Shown here: in pieces, positions 25,921-35,691 of the stretch
Layout of the letters: each line of letters starts with the position of its first letter
Numbering within the stretch: the first letter of the stretch is position 1
Assembly (NCBI RefSeq): GCF_029360805.1
Contig: NZ_JARKNC010000010.1
Location: forward strand, 234,645 to 298,644
Length of the DNA: 64,000 nt
DNA from: Daejeonella sp. JGW-45
GTDB taxonomy: Bacteria; Bacteroidota; Bacteroidia; Sphingobacteriales; Sphingobacteriaceae
Direction: 5' to 3'
The notes under the pieces: model-generated
What the model was told of the DNA's origin: nothing
The model's input: the letters and a program-made list of their open reading frames with translations, nothing else
The model's database searches: none
Program-made: the position numbers and the translations under genes

Positions 25921-26830
25921 CGCTCTTCCCCGATCAAGTCGGGGAAGAGCCCTGCGTCACGTCCACAAGTGTTGAGGAGGCTTTTAAGTCTGCAAAACTA
26001 TCATGTAAAACCAGGCACCATAACCCTGCATACGTTATTTACAGCTGCGCTGGACTTTTAAAACCCGCGTTATTTACATTCCTCGCCGGGCATTGCTGCA
26101 CATGCCCGCAGGAGGAATGTTTGGTGTGCACTCTTCCCCGACTTGATCGGGGATCTCGTTAATAACACGCGGCCAAAGCCGCAAGTGTTAACCGGGAGAT
26201 TAAGGTCGCGCAAAAGCTGCAAGCTATTTACAGCTGCGCTGGAGGTTTAGATTCCTGACATTCAAAGGCATTGTGAACGCGGGCTGCGCCGCGTCTGGGA
26301 GGAGATCCCCGATCAAGTCGGGGAAGAGCCCTGCGTCACGTCCGCAAGTGTTGAGGAGGCTTTTAAGTCTGCAAAACTATCATGTAAAACCAGGCACCAT
26401 AACCCTGCATACGTTATTTACAGCTACGCTGGACTTTTAAAACCCGCGTTATTTACATTCCTCCTGCGGGCATTGCTGTGCATGCCCGCAGGAGGAATGT
26501 TTGGTGTGCACTCTTCCCCGACTTGATCGGGGATCTCGTTAATAACACGCGGCCAAAGCCGCAAGTGTTAACCGGGAGATTAAGGTCGCGCAAAAGCTGC
26601 AAGCTATTTACAGCTGCGCTGGAGGTTTAGATTCCTGACATTCAAAGGCATTGTGAACGCGGGCTGCGCCGCGTCTGGGAGGAGATCCCCGATCAAGTCG
26701 GGGAAGAGCCCTGCGTCACGTCCGCAAGTGTTACGGAGCCTCTTAAGTCTGCAAAACTATCATGTAAAACGAGACACCATAACATGCTGTGTGCCCGCAG
26801 GAGATCCCCGACTAAATCGGGGACGAATTC
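25921..26830. repeat. Tandem array of a ~380-bp structured repeat (about 2.3 copies)
   Basis: The block starting TCCCCGATCAAGTCGGGG recurs at ~25927, 26306 and 26686 (spacing 379 and 380 bp). Two nearly identical full copies are followed by a partial, more diverged third. Each unit holds several hairpins. One stem reads CTCTTCCCCGA/TCGGGGAAGAG (25923-25949). Another in copy 2 is a perfect 19-bp stem around an 8-nt loop (26455-26500). The array fills the gap between the esterase and xylA and encodes no convincing protein. Confidence 0.9.
26455..26500. other. Perfect 19-bp hairpin in the 380-bp repeat
   Basis: ACATTCCTCCTGCGGGCAT (26455-26473) pairs fully with 26482-26500 around TGCTGTGC. The matching site in copy 1 (~26074-26120) has a damaged left arm. 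Confidence 0.85.
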
Positions 26831-26880
26831 CCTCCCCCTTTCACATAAATTCTATAAATTAGAAAACCCAAAGCTATTAT

Positions 26881-28212
26881 ATGTCAAACATCACAACCGG
26901 AGATAAAGAATTCTTTAAAGGAATAGGACAGGTAACATACGAAGGCCCGGACTCAGACAACCCGCTTGCCTTTCGCTGGTACGACGAGAATAGAATGATT
27001 GGCGGCAAAACGATGAAGGAGACCCTGCGTTTCGCCTGCGCTTACTGGCATTCATTTGTAGGGAATGGTGCTGATCCTTTCGGCGAACCTACTCACATAT
27101 TCCCCTGGAACGAGAAGACTGATCCCGTAGAACGTGCAAAGGATAAAATGGATGCGGCGTTTGAGTTCATTACTAAAATGAACTTGCCGTTCTATTGTTT
27201 CCATGATGTGGATGTAGTGGACTATGGCAATGACATCGTAGAAAATGAGAGGCGCTTACAAGTGCTTACTGAATACGCAAAGCAGAAGCAGAAAGTCAGC
27301 GGCGTAAAACTCTTATGGGCGACAGCTAACCTGTTTTCGCATAAACGATATATGAATGGTGCAGCAACCAATCCGGACTTTCATGTGTTAAGTCACGGCG
27401 CTGCGCAGGCTAAAGCGGCACTTGACGCAGCGATTGCCCTTAACGGGGAGAACTATGTTTTCTGGGGTGGGCGCGAAGGGTATATGAGCCTGCTGAACAC
27501 CAATATGAAACGTGAACAGGAAAACTTAGCCCGTTTCCTTCATGTAGCAAAAGATTATGCCCGTAAGCAAGGTTTCAAGGGAACTTTCTTTATTGAGCCC
27601 AAGCCTTGCGAGCCTACCAAGCACCAGTACGATTATGATGCGGCGACTGTAATAAGTTTCCTTCGTCAGTATGATTTGATGGGCGACTTTAAACTGAACA
27701 TTGAAGTAAATCACGCCACCCTTGCCGGCCATACCTTCCAGCACGAGCTGCAGGTTTCAGCCGATGCAGGCTTGCTCGGTTCCATTGACGCTAACCGCGG
27801 GGATATGCAGAACGGCTGGGATACCGACCAGTTTCCGAATAACATTAACGAGCTCACGGAGGCGATGCTTGTTATCGTCGAAGCGGGCGGACTTTCAGGC
27901 GGCGGTATAAACTTCGATGCCAAGATCAGGAGGAATTCCACCGATCCGGCCGACCTGTTCTATGCTCATATCGGGGGTATGGATGCCTTCGCCCGGGCGC
28001 TTATTGCCGCTGATAATATTCTTAACAGATCCGATTACAAGAAGATCCGGCAGGAGCGCTATGCCTCATTTGATTCCGGCAAAGGAAAAGATTTTGCTGC
28101 AGGCAAGCTTTCTCTTGAAGATCTGAGGGCTTATGCGATTGAAAAGGGTGAGCCGGAGGCGAGGAGTGGGAAACAGGAGTTTTTGGAGAATCTGGTGAAC
28201 AGGTGGCTATGA
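26881..28212 (+). CDS. xylA: Xylose isomerase
   Basis: 443 residues, as for class-II xylose isomerases. The catalytic His-Asp pair is in [13 protein letters not shown], substrate contacts in [11 protein letters not shown], metal ligands in [18 protein letters not shown] and [19 protein letters not shown], and GSIDANRGD completes the site. It interconverts D-xylose and D-xylulose with divalent metal ions. No TAnnTTTG promoter is visible just upstream; the preceding 1 kb is the repeat array. Confidence 0.97.
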   Translation: MSNITTGDKEFFKGIGQVTYEGPDSDNPLAFRWYDENRMIGGKTMKETLRFACAYWHSFVGNGADPFGEPTHIFPWNEKTDPVERAKDKMDAAFEFITKMNLPFYCFHDVDVVDYGNDIVENERRLQVLTEYAKQKQKVSGVKLLWATANLFSHKRYMNGAATNPDFHVLSHGAAQAKAALDAAIALNGENYVFWGGREGYMSLLNTNMKREQENLARFLHVAKDYARKQGFKGTFFIEPKPCEPTKHQYDYDAATVISFLRQYDLMGDFKLNIEVNHATLAGHTFQHELQVSADAGLLGSIDANRGDMQNGWDTDQFPNNINELTEAMLVIVEAGGLSGGGINFDAKIRRNSTDPADLFYAHIGGMDAFARALIAADNILNRSDYKKIRQERYASFDSGKGKDFAAGKLSLEDLRAYAIEKGEPEARSGKQEFLENLVNRWL

Positions 28213-28222
28213 AAATATAGAT

Positions 28223-29482
28223 TTAAATGACGCATGTCCCTCGTTCGATCCTCACCTCATAAACCAGCATCTCAACCCCCGTCTCCACTTTATATTTCTT
28301 TGAAATCCGTTCTGCCAGATCCGCAGCTGCTTCCTCTTTTACCAGGTTGATCGTACAGCCCCCAAACCCCCCGCCCATCATCCTCGCACCTAAAACATTA
28401 GGATCATCCTTAACCAGGTCAACCAGCAGATCCAACTCTTTACAGCTCACCTCATAAAGCTTGCTAAGCCCCTCATGGGTTTCATACATCTTTTTACCGA
28501 AGGCGACAATGTCATTATTCTCTAAGTCTTCACATCCCTTAAGAAGCCTTTGGATCTCGGTCACAATAAACGTGCAGCGCTTATATACCAATTCATTTAC
28601 GGGTTTCACAAATTCCAATAGCATTCCCTCCGTCACGTCCCTCAGACTTCCGATGTTCTGGCTTTGAGCTTCGAGCTTTGAGCTTTGAGCTTCCACAAGG
28701 CGAACCCCCTCCTCGCACTGTTCCCTTCTCTCGTTATAAGCAGACGATGCCAGCGAGTGTTTAACCCGCGTATCAAACAGGAGCACTTTTACGTCCTTTA
28801 GTTTAAATGGAAAATGATTGTATTCCAGACTCCGGCAGTCCAATCGGATCAGGTGATCCTTCTTGCCAAACATGCTCGCAAACTGGTCCATAATCCCACA
28901 CTTCATTCCCACGAACTCATTCTCTGCTGCCTGCGAGATCTTAACCATATCTATCTTTGAAATCCCCAGACCAAACAGTTCATTAAGCGCATAGGCCGTC
29001 GCACACTCCAGCGCCGCAGAAGACGACAGCCCGGCGCCCGGAGGTATATCCCCGCCAAAAACAACATTAAAGCCCGTCGTTATTCCCTTAGCAGAATCAT
29101 TTTCTCCACCCAGCATCCTATCAATCCTACCCATCCTATGCATCCTATTCCCCTCTCCGCCCAGCATCTTAATCTGCTCCACCACTCCCAACACATAATC
29201 CGGCCACAACTTCCCCGACCTTACGATGGCATCCGTCGTCGCTTTATGATCATCGTCATAATCCAGCGCATACAAATGAATCTCATTGTCATCCCGTTTC
29301 CCGATCCCAAGATAGATCGCTTTGTTAATAGCAGCCGGCAAAACAAAGCCCATGTTATAATCGGTATGTTCACCGATCAGGTTGATGCGGCCGGGAGCGC
29401 GGATGATCAGGGGCTGCTGATTGAAAAGTTCGGTAAACTTTTCTGCGATAGCTTTCGGATAATCTGATTGTGGCAGGCTCAT
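28223..29482 (-). CDS. galK: Galactokinase with two repeat-encoded insertions
   Basis: 419 residues against ~385 for typical GalK. GHMP motifs are intact: APGRINLIGEHTDYN, GGDIPPGAGLSSSAALE, MKCGIMDQFASMFG and MMGGGFGGCTINLV. It phosphorylates galactose at C1 (Leloir pathway). Two insertions interrupt the family pattern: one near residues 112-125 rich in Arg/Met (HRMGRIDRM), encoded by a 9-bp-period tract, and one near 263-275 (EAQSSKLEAQSQ), encoded by a 7-bp-period tract. Both leave the frame open. Convergent with xylA (10-bp gap). Confidence 0.95.
   Translation of the reverse strand: MSLPQSDYPKAIAEKFTELFNQQPLIIRAPGRINLIGEHTDYNMGFVLPAAINKAIYLGIGKRDDNEIHLYALDYDDDHKATTDAIVRSGKLWPDYVLGVVEQIKMLGGEGNRMHRMGRIDRMLGGENDSAKGITTGFNVVFGGDIPPGAGLSSSAALECATAYALNELFGLGISKIDMVKISQAAENEFVGMKCGIMDQFASMFGKKDHLIRLDCRSLEYNHFPFKLKDVKVLLFDTRVKHSLASSAYNERREQCEEGVRLVEAQSSKLEAQSQNIGSLRDVTEGMLLEFVKPVNELVYKRCTFIVTEIQRLLKGCEDLENNDIVAFGKKMYETHEGLSKLYEVSCKELDLLVDLVKDDPNVLGARMMGGGFGGCTINLVKEEAAADLAERISKKYKVETGVEMLVYEVRIERGTCVI
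28661..28702. repeat. Heptad stutter repeat inside galK
   Basis: GCTTTGA, GCTTCGA, GCTTTGA, GCTTTGA, GCTTCCA at 28661-28695, running into TTCCACAAGGCG (28691-28702). The same 12-mer follows the heptad tract at 63411-63467. Confidence 0.75.
29114..29149. repeat. Nonamer repeat inside galK
   Basis: CATCCTATC, AATCCTACC, CATCCTATG, CATCCTATT: four 9-bp units, so the repeat adds three-residue periods to the protein. The word CATCCTATG also recurs between purD and secA (32247-32281). Confidence 0.8.
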
Positions 29483-29498
29483 GTAATGCGTTTCTTAA

Positions 29499-29506
29499 CA
29501 AACATA
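29499..29506 (-). promoter_or_regulatory. Promoter -7 element (TATGTTTG) for galK
   Basis: Minus-strand TATGTTTG fits TAnnTTTG, 16 nt before the galK ATG, with a TTG ~22 nt further upstream that could serve as the -33 element. Confidence 0.45.
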
Positions 29507-29544
29507 ATATTTTTGCGTTGTTAGCCTTCAATAAGCGATTATTT

Positions 29545-29552
29545 TAACTTTG
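29545..29552 (+). promoter_or_regulatory. Promoter -7 element (TAACTTTG) for the TlpA-like gene
   Basis: TAACTTTG matches the consensus and faces the TlpA-like gene. The predicted leader (~90 nt) contains a hairpin with arms TCACTGC (29582-29588) and GCAGTGA (29601-29607). Confidence 0.4.
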
Positions 29553-29644
29553 CCAGACTAAGTTTTAATTACAAACGTTTGTCACTGCGAACGAAGCGAA
29601 GCAGTGATTTTGTATCCTTCACCGTTATTATACTATTCCAGTTC

Positions 29645-30799
29645 ATGAGATACTTTAAATTAATCATATATCTGTTCCTTTTTACAGGCACGAATCCTGT
29701 TTTTGCACAGGGCGCTTCGTTCACTGTTAACGGTACTGTAGACCCAAGTCTGAATATTGAGACCGTGTACTTCAGTCAGGCCACCTTTATAAATAACACA
29801 TTTCAAAAATCTACCAGGATTCCGGTCGTCGGGGGTAAGTTCATTATAACAGGGACTCTCAAAGAACCCGGGCCGGGCTTGATCTCATTGGTAGAAGACC
29901 TTAAGCCCAAGAACCCTGCGGATATTAAGCAGTTTATTCTGGACAAGGGGATAATCAGCTTTACTGTGAAAGATAAACTGTCTTCAGCAGTGATCAGCGG
30001 ATCAAAAGCAAACGATGACATTGTAAAATATACAAGCGGTCAGGTGTCTTATGTGCAGAAGATCAATGCCCTTAATGAGATTGCAGACCAGCAATCCCGG
30101 CAGGGCGTGCCTATGGATTCGATCGTCAGCACCTACGGTCCGCTATTGAAAGATGCTTCCACCGAGCTCTACGGGTACCAGCGTTCATTCGTTACTCAGC
30201 ACCCATCAGCCTTTATATCTTTATTGCTGTTGCCGGAGATCGCGCGGTTTAACAGTAATTTCCTCGAAGCAGATTCTATTCTGGAAGGGCTTGACCTGGT
30301 TGTAAAGTCCAGCCCAACGGGAACTGCGATTAAAAACTATATCGGCGCGGAGAAGAAAACATCTGTGGGTGCCTTTGCACCTGAGTTTGCGGCCTCCGAT
30401 ACTGCCGGCAAGAAGTTTGCACTCTCGTCCCTGAAAGGGAAATATGTCTTGCTTGATTTCTGGGCAGCCTGGTGCGGACCCTGCCGTCAGGAAAACCCTA
30501 ATGTGGTTAAGGCTTATCAGACATATAAGGACAGGGGCTTTACCGTGCTTGGTGTCTCCCTCGACCGCGACCGCAAAGACTGGCTTAAAGGCATACGTGC
30601 CGACAACCTGACCTGGCCGCATGTGTCTGACTTAAAACACTTTGCAAGCCCTACAGCGGTGTTGTATAATATTACCAGTATCCCGAGGAATTTTCTTCTT
30701 GATCCGAAAGGAAAGATAGTAGCGAGAGATCTGAGGGGGGTGGATCTGCAGGAGAAACTGGAAGAAATCTTTGGAGAACAAGGAATCAGGAAAGAATAA
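29645..30799 (+). CDS. TlpA-like thiol-disulfide oxidoreductase with N-terminal DUF4369-type domain
   Basis: 384 residues from the ATG at 29645, giving the signal peptide MRYFKLIIYLFLFTG...VFAQ; an upstream in-frame start would place extra residues across a hairpin. The N-terminal ~90 mature residues (FTVNGTVDPSLNIETVYF, LKEPGPGLISLV) look like DUF4369. The C-terminal thioredoxin domain has FWAAWCGPCRQENP (CGPC near residue 277) and the cis-Pro region NITSIPRNFLLDPKGKIV. It should reduce periplasmic disulfides, for example in cytochrome c maturation or stress. The C-terminal residues EQGIRKE are encoded by the start of a heptad repeat element. Confidence 0.88.
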   Translation: MRYFKLIIYLFLFTGTNPVFAQGASFTVNGTVDPSLNIETVYFSQATFINNTFQKSTRIPVVGGKFIITGTLKEPGPGLISLVEDLKPKNPADIKQFILDKGIISFTVKDKLSSAVISGSKANDDIVKYTSGQVSYVQKINALNEIADQQSRQGVPMDSIVSTYGPLLKDASTELYGYQRSFVTQHPSAFISLLLLPEIARFNSNFLEADSILEGLDLVVKSSPTGTAIKNYIGAEKKTSVGAFAPEFAASDTAGKKFALSSLKGKYVLLDFWAAWCGPCRQENPNVVKAYQTYKDRGFTVLGVSLDRDRKDWLKGIRADNLTWPHVSDLKHFASPTAVLYNITSIPRNFLLDPKGKIVARDLRGVDLQEKLEEIFGEQGIRKE

Positions 30800-30930
30800 A
30801 GACTTTGCGTCTAATTTACAAACGGGCCTTAATCTTTGCTCTTTAATCTTTGCTCTTTAATCTTTGTTCTTTATTCTTTGCTCTTTATTCTTTGCTCTTT
30901 AATCTTTGTTCTTTATTCTTTGCTCCTGAC
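30776..30930. repeat. Heptad stutter repeat with inverted arms at a convergent gene end
   Basis: The left arm (30776-30800) includes the last codons of the TlpA-like gene. The spacer contains GCGTCTA (30807-30813). The right arm (30829-30930) is a long run of TTTGCTC, TTTAATC, TTTGTTC and TTTATTC with a strict 7-bp period, reaching the purD stop codon. The arms are imperfect reverse complements. Confidence 0.85.
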
Positions 30931-30931
30931 T

Positions 30932-32218
30932 CTACATGAGGTCCGCCCCAATATCCGCCCTGAAATACCTTGCATCAAAATAGATCCTTCCGGCATCAGC
31001 TGTAGCCGACTGGACAGCATCAAATAGATTATCCTGAAGAGAGGTTATCGCCATAACGCGGCCGCCGTTTGATTTCACGATCCCGTTTTCGAGTTCTGTG
31101 CCGGCATGAAAAGCTATAGAATGCCGCAGGTTATCCATACCGGTTATGGTTTTGCCTTTCATATATTCACCCGGGTAGCCCCCGGCAACAAGCATGATGG
31201 TGGCTGCGGTTTTAGGAGAAATTTTAAGCTCCTTATCGGCAAGATTTTCTTCGGCAACGCCTCTGAACAGTTCAACAAGGTCGCTTTCAATTCTAGGGAT
31301 GACGCTTTCAGTTTCCGGATCGCCCATGCGTACATTATATTCAATAACATAAGGGTCTTTTCCTTCAGGACTATGTGACGCCATCAGGCCTATGAAAATG
31401 AAGCCTTTATAAGGGATGTTGTCTTTTTTCAGGCCTTCAATGGTCGGGATAATGACACGCTCCTCCACTTTCTTCATGAAAGCTGCGTCTGCAAAAGGGA
31501 CAGGTGAGACAGAACCCATTCCGCCGGTGTTTAAGCCGGTATCACCTTCGCCGATTCTCTTATAATCTTTTGCTTCAGGAAGTATCTTGTAGGATTTTCC
31601 ATCTGTGAGTACAAAAACAGACAGCTCAATGCCGGTAAGAAATTCCTCTATTACAACCATGCTGCTGGCTTCGCCGAACTTTGCATCAGCAAGCATAGCT
31701 CTGAGCTCAAGCTTGGCTTCGCCGAGTGTTTCACAGATCAGAACGCCCTTACCCGCGGCAAGTCCGTCAGCTTTCAGAACAATGGGAAGTTTCTGGGTGT
31801 CGAGATAGGCCAGTCCTTGTTCGAGGGTATCAACCGTAAATGATTTAAATGCAGCCGTCGGGATGCCGTGACGGATCATGAACTGTTTAGAAAAATCCTT
31901 ACTTCCTTCAAGCTGTGCACCTTCCTGCTGCGGGCCGATAACCGGGATATGCTTTAATTCGGTTCTCTCAAGAAAGTAATCATGGATTCCCTTTACCAGC
32001 GGTTCTTCCGGTCCTACTACGACCATCGTGATGTTATTTTTAAGCACGAATGCTGCAATCGCTTCGAAATCGGTAGCTTTAAGGTTAACGTTCTTGCCAT
32101 AAGCACCAGTACCGCCGTTTCCGGGAGCTATGTAGAGCTTCGATAAAAGTGGGCTTTGTGCGATTTTGGATGCAAATGCGCTCTCGCGGCCGCCCGAACC
32201 AAGAAGGAGGATATTCAT
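30932..32218 (-). CDS. purD: Phosphoribosylamine-glycine ligase
   Basis: 428 residues, full PurD length. Typical blocks are MNILLLGSGGRESAFASKIAQS, VVGPEEPLVKGI, SKDFSKQFMIRHGIPTA, VLKADGLAAGKGVLI, EEFLTGIELSVFVLTDGK, NTGGMGSVSPVPF and EYNVRMGDPETE. It makes glycinamide ribonucleotide in purine synthesis, ATP-dependent, in the cytoplasm. TATGTTTG lies 4 nt before the ATG, suggesting a nearly leaderless mRNA. It is divergent from secA. Confidence 0.97.
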   Translation of the reverse strand: MNILLLGSGGRESAFASKIAQSPLLSKLYIAPGNGGTGAYGKNVNLKATDFEAIAAFVLKNNITMVVVGPEEPLVKGIHDYFLERTELKHIPVIGPQQEGAQLEGSKDFSKQFMIRHGIPTAAFKSFTVDTLEQGLAYLDTQKLPIVLKADGLAAGKGVLICETLGEAKLELRAMLADAKFGEASSMVVIEEFLTGIELSVFVLTDGKSYKILPEAKDYKRIGEGDTGLNTGGMGSVSPVPFADAAFMKKVEERVIIPTIEGLKKDNIPYKGFIFIGLMASHSPEGKDPYVIEYNVRMGDPETESVIPRIESDLVELFRGVAEENLADKELKISPKTAATIMLVAGGYPGEYMKGKTITGMDNLRHSIAFHAGTELENGIVKSNGGRVMAITSLQDNLFDAVQSATADAGRIYFDARYFRADIGADLM

Positions 32219-32222
32219 AATG

Positions 32223-32230
32223 CAAACATA
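32223..32230 (-). promoter_or_regulatory. Bacteroidota -7 element (TATGTTTG) for purD
   Basis: Minus-strand TATGTTTG, then CATT, then ATG. The spacing of 4 nt implies a transcription start at or beside the start codon. Confidence 0.45.
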
Positions 32231-32246
32231 AGAATTAGCAGATTAG

Positions 32247-32281
32247 CATCCTATGAATACGATCATCCTATGAATCCTATT
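32247..32281. repeat. CATCCTATG repeat between purD and secA
   Basis: CATCCTATG (32247-32255), CATCCTATG (32264-32272) and AATCCTATT (32273-32281). It is the same word as the nonamer insertion in galK (29114-29149). Confidence 0.7.
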
Positions 32282-32296
32282 CTCATAATTAAATCG

Positions 32297-32304
32297 TAAT
32301 TTTG
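32297..32304 (+). promoter_or_regulatory. Promoter -7 element (TAATTTTG) for secA
   Basis: TAATTTTG fits TAnnTTTG and leaves a leader of roughly 75 nt before the secA ATG. The -33 element is weak. Confidence 0.4.
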
Positions 32305-32385
32305 CACTCCAATTATGCCATTATGACTTTAAATAGTAATGGCTTAGTTGTTGTATAAACTTGTTTTTCATAGAATAAACTATAT

Positions 32386-35300
32386 ATGTTAGGTATTTTA
32401 AGTAAGCTATTCGGGAGCAAATCTGACCGCGATATAAAAACAATTCAGCCTCTTGTTGAAAAAACTAAGGAAGAGTATGCCAAATTAGCGAATTTGAGCA
32501 ATGATGAACTGCGGCAGAAGACGGTTGACTTTAAGTCCCGCATAGCTGCTTTCCTTACGGATATTGATAAAGAGATCGCTGATGTAAGATCAAGGGCAGA
32601 TGCTGAAGATCTTCCGATCAACGAGAAAACAGCCATCTATGATGAGCTGGATAAACTTCAGAAAGATCGCGATAAGGAACTTGAGAAAGTTTTACTCGAG
32701 ATCCTGCCGGAAGCCTTCGCGGTGATCAAGGATACTGCACGAAGGTTTACTGAAAATAAAACATTAGAAGTAAGCGCTACACAGGCCGACCGTGAGCTTG
32801 CTGCCCGGAAGTCAAACGTTGTTATTCAGGGCGATAAAGCGATTCACCACAACACCTGGCTTGCTGCCGGAACTGAGGTTACCTGGAACATGATCCATTA
32901 TGATGTCCAGCTGATCGGCGGTATTGTGCTTCACCAGGGCAAGATAGCCGAGATGGCTACGGGTGAGGGTAAAACCCTTGTCGGTACCTTGCCTGCGTAC
33001 CTGAATGCGCTTTCAGGACAGGGAGTGCACATCGTAACGGTGAATGATTACCTGGCACGCCGTGACTCGGAGTGGAACGGGCCTTTATTTGAGTTCCACG
33101 GTTTAACAGTCGATTGTATAGATAAACATCAGCCGAACTCTGAGGAGCGCAGAAGAGCTTATGCTGCAGATATTACGTTCGGTACAAATAATGAGTTCGG
33201 GTTTGATTATCTGCGTGACAATATGACATTGAACCCGGAGAGCCTGGTTCAGCGTAAACTGCATTTTGCTATGGTGGATGAGGTCGACTCAGTATTGATC
33301 GATGATGCGCGTACACCATTAATTATTTCAGGACCAATTCCCCGCGGCGATGAGCACGAGTTCTATGAGCTTAAGCCAAGGATTGAAAGGTTGGTTACTG
33401 CACAGAAGAATTTCGTTGTTGATGTGCTTAACCAGGCGAAGCGGTCAATTAACGCAGGGCAATCAGGGCCTGACGAGGGCGGTTTAGCCTTGCTTCGCGC
33501 TTACCGCGGATTACCAAAGAGCAAAGCGCTCATCAAGTTCCTGAGTGAACCGGGTATGAAGCAGGTGCTTACCAAATCTGAGCACCATTACATGGAAAAC
33601 CAGAACAAGGAAATGCCTAAGGTTGATGCGGAGCTTTTCTTCGTGATTGACGAAAAAAATAACCAGGTTGAGCTAACCGAGAAAGGTATAGAGCTGATCA
33701 CCACTTCCGGTGAAGATCCGAACTTCTTTGTGATGCCCGATGTAGGAACTGAGATAGCCGAACTGGAAAAATCTGATCTTTCAACAGAAGAAAAGATAGC
33801 AAAGAAAGACGCGCTGATGCGTGATTACTCAATTAAGTCTGAACGGATCCATTCCATAAACCAGCTTCTTAAAGCATACACCCTGTTCGAGATAGATGTC
33901 GAGTACATCGTTGATGAAGGTAAGATCAAGCTGGTTGATGAGCAAACGGGCCGTATCATGGATGGCCGCCGTTATTCTGACGGCTTGCACCAGGCTATCG
34001 AGGCTAAAGAAAATGTTAAGGTTGAGGATGCTACGCAGACCTATGCAACCATTACCTTGCAAAACTTCTTCCGGATGTACCATAAGCTTTGTGGTATGAC
34101 CGGAACAGCAACAACAGAAGCCGGTGAGCTTTGGACGATCTATAAACTGGACGTTGTGGAGATCCCTACTAATGTTCCTGCACAGCGTAAAGATCATGAG
34201 GATATGGTTTATCGTACCGTGCGTGAGAAATATAACGCCGTGGCGGATGAAATAACCAAGTTGACGCAAGCCGGCCGGCCGGTACTCGTGGGTACAACCT
34301 CGGTTGAGATTTCGGAGTTGTTAAGCCGCATGCTCAAACTGAGAGGTATCAGGCATAATGTATTGAACGCTAAACTTCACCAGAAAGAGGCAGACATTGT
34401 CGCTGAAGCCGGACAGGCGGGTACAGTTACCATTGCAACCAACATGGCTGGTCGTGGTACAGATATTAAACTGGGTGCAGGCGTTAAAGAAGCCGGAGGT
34501 TTGGCCATTGTAGGTACTGAGCGCCATGAATCGCGCCGTGTCGACAGGCAGCTTCGTGGTAGGGCAGGCCGCCAGGGCGACCCGGGATCAAGTCAGTTCT
34601 TTGTATCCCTGGAGGATAACCTGATGCGTTTATTCGGTTCTGAAAGGATCTCGAATATTATGCTTCGGATGGGAATTGAAGAAGGCGAGGTGATCCAGCA
34701 TTCTATGATCACCAAGTCGATAGAACGTGCGCAGCGTAAGGTTGAGGAAAACAACTTCGGGGTACGGAAACGTTTGCTGGAGTATGATGACGTGATGAAC
34801 TCGCAGCGGTCGGTGATCTATGCGAAGCGGAAGAATGCACTATTTGGCGAGCGCCTGGACGTGGATCTGAACAATACTATTTTTGATGTTGTTGAGGATA
34901 TTGCCACTGAGTACAAAGAAGATAATAATTATGAAGGTTTCCAGATGGAGATCATACGCATCTTCTCTGTAGATCCTGAGATTACCGATAAGCAATTTGC
35001 CGACTTGAATGCTACCAGGCTGACAGACGCAGTGTTTGCAAGGATCGATGATTTCTATCGCCGCAAGCTTGAGGCCGTGGCAAGCCAGACACTTCCGGTA
35101 TTAAAAGATGTGCTGCGTGAAAGGGGAGATCAGATTGAAAATATTGTTGTTCCCTTTACTGACGGGGTACGCCAGGTTCAGGTAGCTACCAATCTCAAAA
35201 AAGCAGTTGAGTCGAACGGTCATGAAGTTTTCAAGGCATTTGAGAAAACGGTAGTTCTTGCACTGATCGACGAAGCCTGGAAAGAGCACCTGCGTGAGAT

Positions 35301-35688
35301 GGACGAATTAAAGCAGTCGGTTCAGAACGCCGTTTACGAACAAAAGGATCCATTGATCGTTTACAAGATGGAAGCCTTCAACATGTTCAAGCAGATGCTT
35401 GCAACAGTGAATAAGGATGTGGTTAGCTTCCTGTTTAAAGGAAATATTCCTTCTCAGAATCCGGAGCAGGTTCGTGAGGCTCGCCCTCAGCCACGCCAGG
35501 ATATGAGTAAGCTTAAAGTCTCGAAACCAGAGCTTGCCCAGACCGCGAACGGGCTTCCTGTTGATGACACCAGGGAATTACAAAAAACACAGCCAATCCG
35601 CGTGGAGCAGAAGATCGGAAGAAACGATCAATGCCCTTGCGGGAGTGGAAAAAAATATAAAAACTGTCACGGAGTAGGAGTAGATTAA
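32386..35688 (+). CDS. secA: Preprotein translocase ATPase SecA
   Basis: 1,100 residues, the long Bacteroidota form. Walker A ([14 protein letters not shown]) lies near residue 190, the DEAD-type [16 protein letters not shown] near 297, [13 protein letters not shown] and [15 protein letters not shown] in NBD2. The preprotein crosslinking region contains a lineage insertion around 340-420. The C-terminus carries the zinc-binding [14 protein letters not shown] for SecB/lipid contact. It drives post-translational export through SecYEG. The stop is 3 bp from the ATG of the SPOR gene, suggesting an operon. Confidence 0.98.
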   Translation: MLGILSKLFGSKSDRDIKTIQPLVEKTKEEYAKLANLSNDELRQKTVDFKSRIAAFLTDIDKEIADVRSRADAEDLPINEKTAIYDELDKLQKDRDKELEKVLLEILPEAFAVIKDTARRFTENKTLEVSATQADRELAARKSNVVIQGDKAIHHNTWLAAGTEVTWNMIHYDVQLIGGIVLHQGKIAEMATGEGKTLVGTLPAYLNALSGQGVHIVTVNDYLARRDSEWNGPLFEFHGLTVDCIDKHQPNSEERRRAYAADITFGTNNEFGFDYLRDNMTLNPESLVQRKLHFAMVDEVDSVLIDDARTPLIISGPIPRGDEHEFYELKPRIERLVTAQKNFVVDVLNQAKRSINAGQSGPDEGGLALLRAYRGLPKSKALIKFLSEPGMKQVLTKSEHHYMENQNKEMPKVDAELFFVIDEKNNQVELTEKGIELITTSGEDPNFFVMPDVGTEIAELEKSDLSTEEKIAKKDALMRDYSIKSERIHSINQLLKAYTLFEIDVEYIVDEGKIKLVDEQTGRIMDGRRYSDGLHQAIEAKENVKVEDATQTYATITLQNFFRMYHKLCGMTGTATTEAGELWTIYKLDVVEIPTNVPAQRKDHEDMVYRTVREKYNAVADEITKLTQAGRPVLVGTTSVEISELLSRMLKLRGIRHNVLNAKLHQKEADIVAEAGQAGTVTIATNMAGRGTDIKLGAGVKEAGGLAIVGTERHESRRVDRQLRGRAGRQGDPGSSQFFVSLEDNLMRLFGSERISNIMLRMGIEEGEVIQHSMITKSIERAQRKVEENNFGVRKRLLEYDDVMNSQRSVIYAKRKNALFGERLDVDLNNTIFDVVEDIATEYKEDNNYEGFQMEIIRIFSVDPEITDKQFADLNATRLTDAVFARIDDFYRRKLEAVASQTLPVLKDVLRERGDQIENIVVPFTDGVRQVQVATNLKKAVESNGHEVFKAFEKTVVLALIDEAWKEHLREMDELKQSVQNAVYEQKDPLIVYKMEAFNMFKQMLATVNKDVVSFLFKGNIPSQNPEQVREARPQPRQDMSKLKVSKPELAQTANGLPVDDTRELQKTQPIRVEQKIGRNDQCPCGSGKKYKNCHGVGVD

Positions 35689-35691
35689 TTG

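Noticed and set aside
25800..26162. 120-residue plus-strand frame over the esterase start and repeat array
   Set aside because: It is antisense to the signal peptide region of the esterase and continues into hairpin repeats.
25921..26830. CRISPR array
   Set aside because: Repeat units are ~380 bp with no short regular spacers, and no cas genes are present.
30829..30930. CRISPR or coding microsatellite
   Set aside because: The unit is 7 bp with no spacers, and the frame is interrupted; it belongs to the heptad stutter class.
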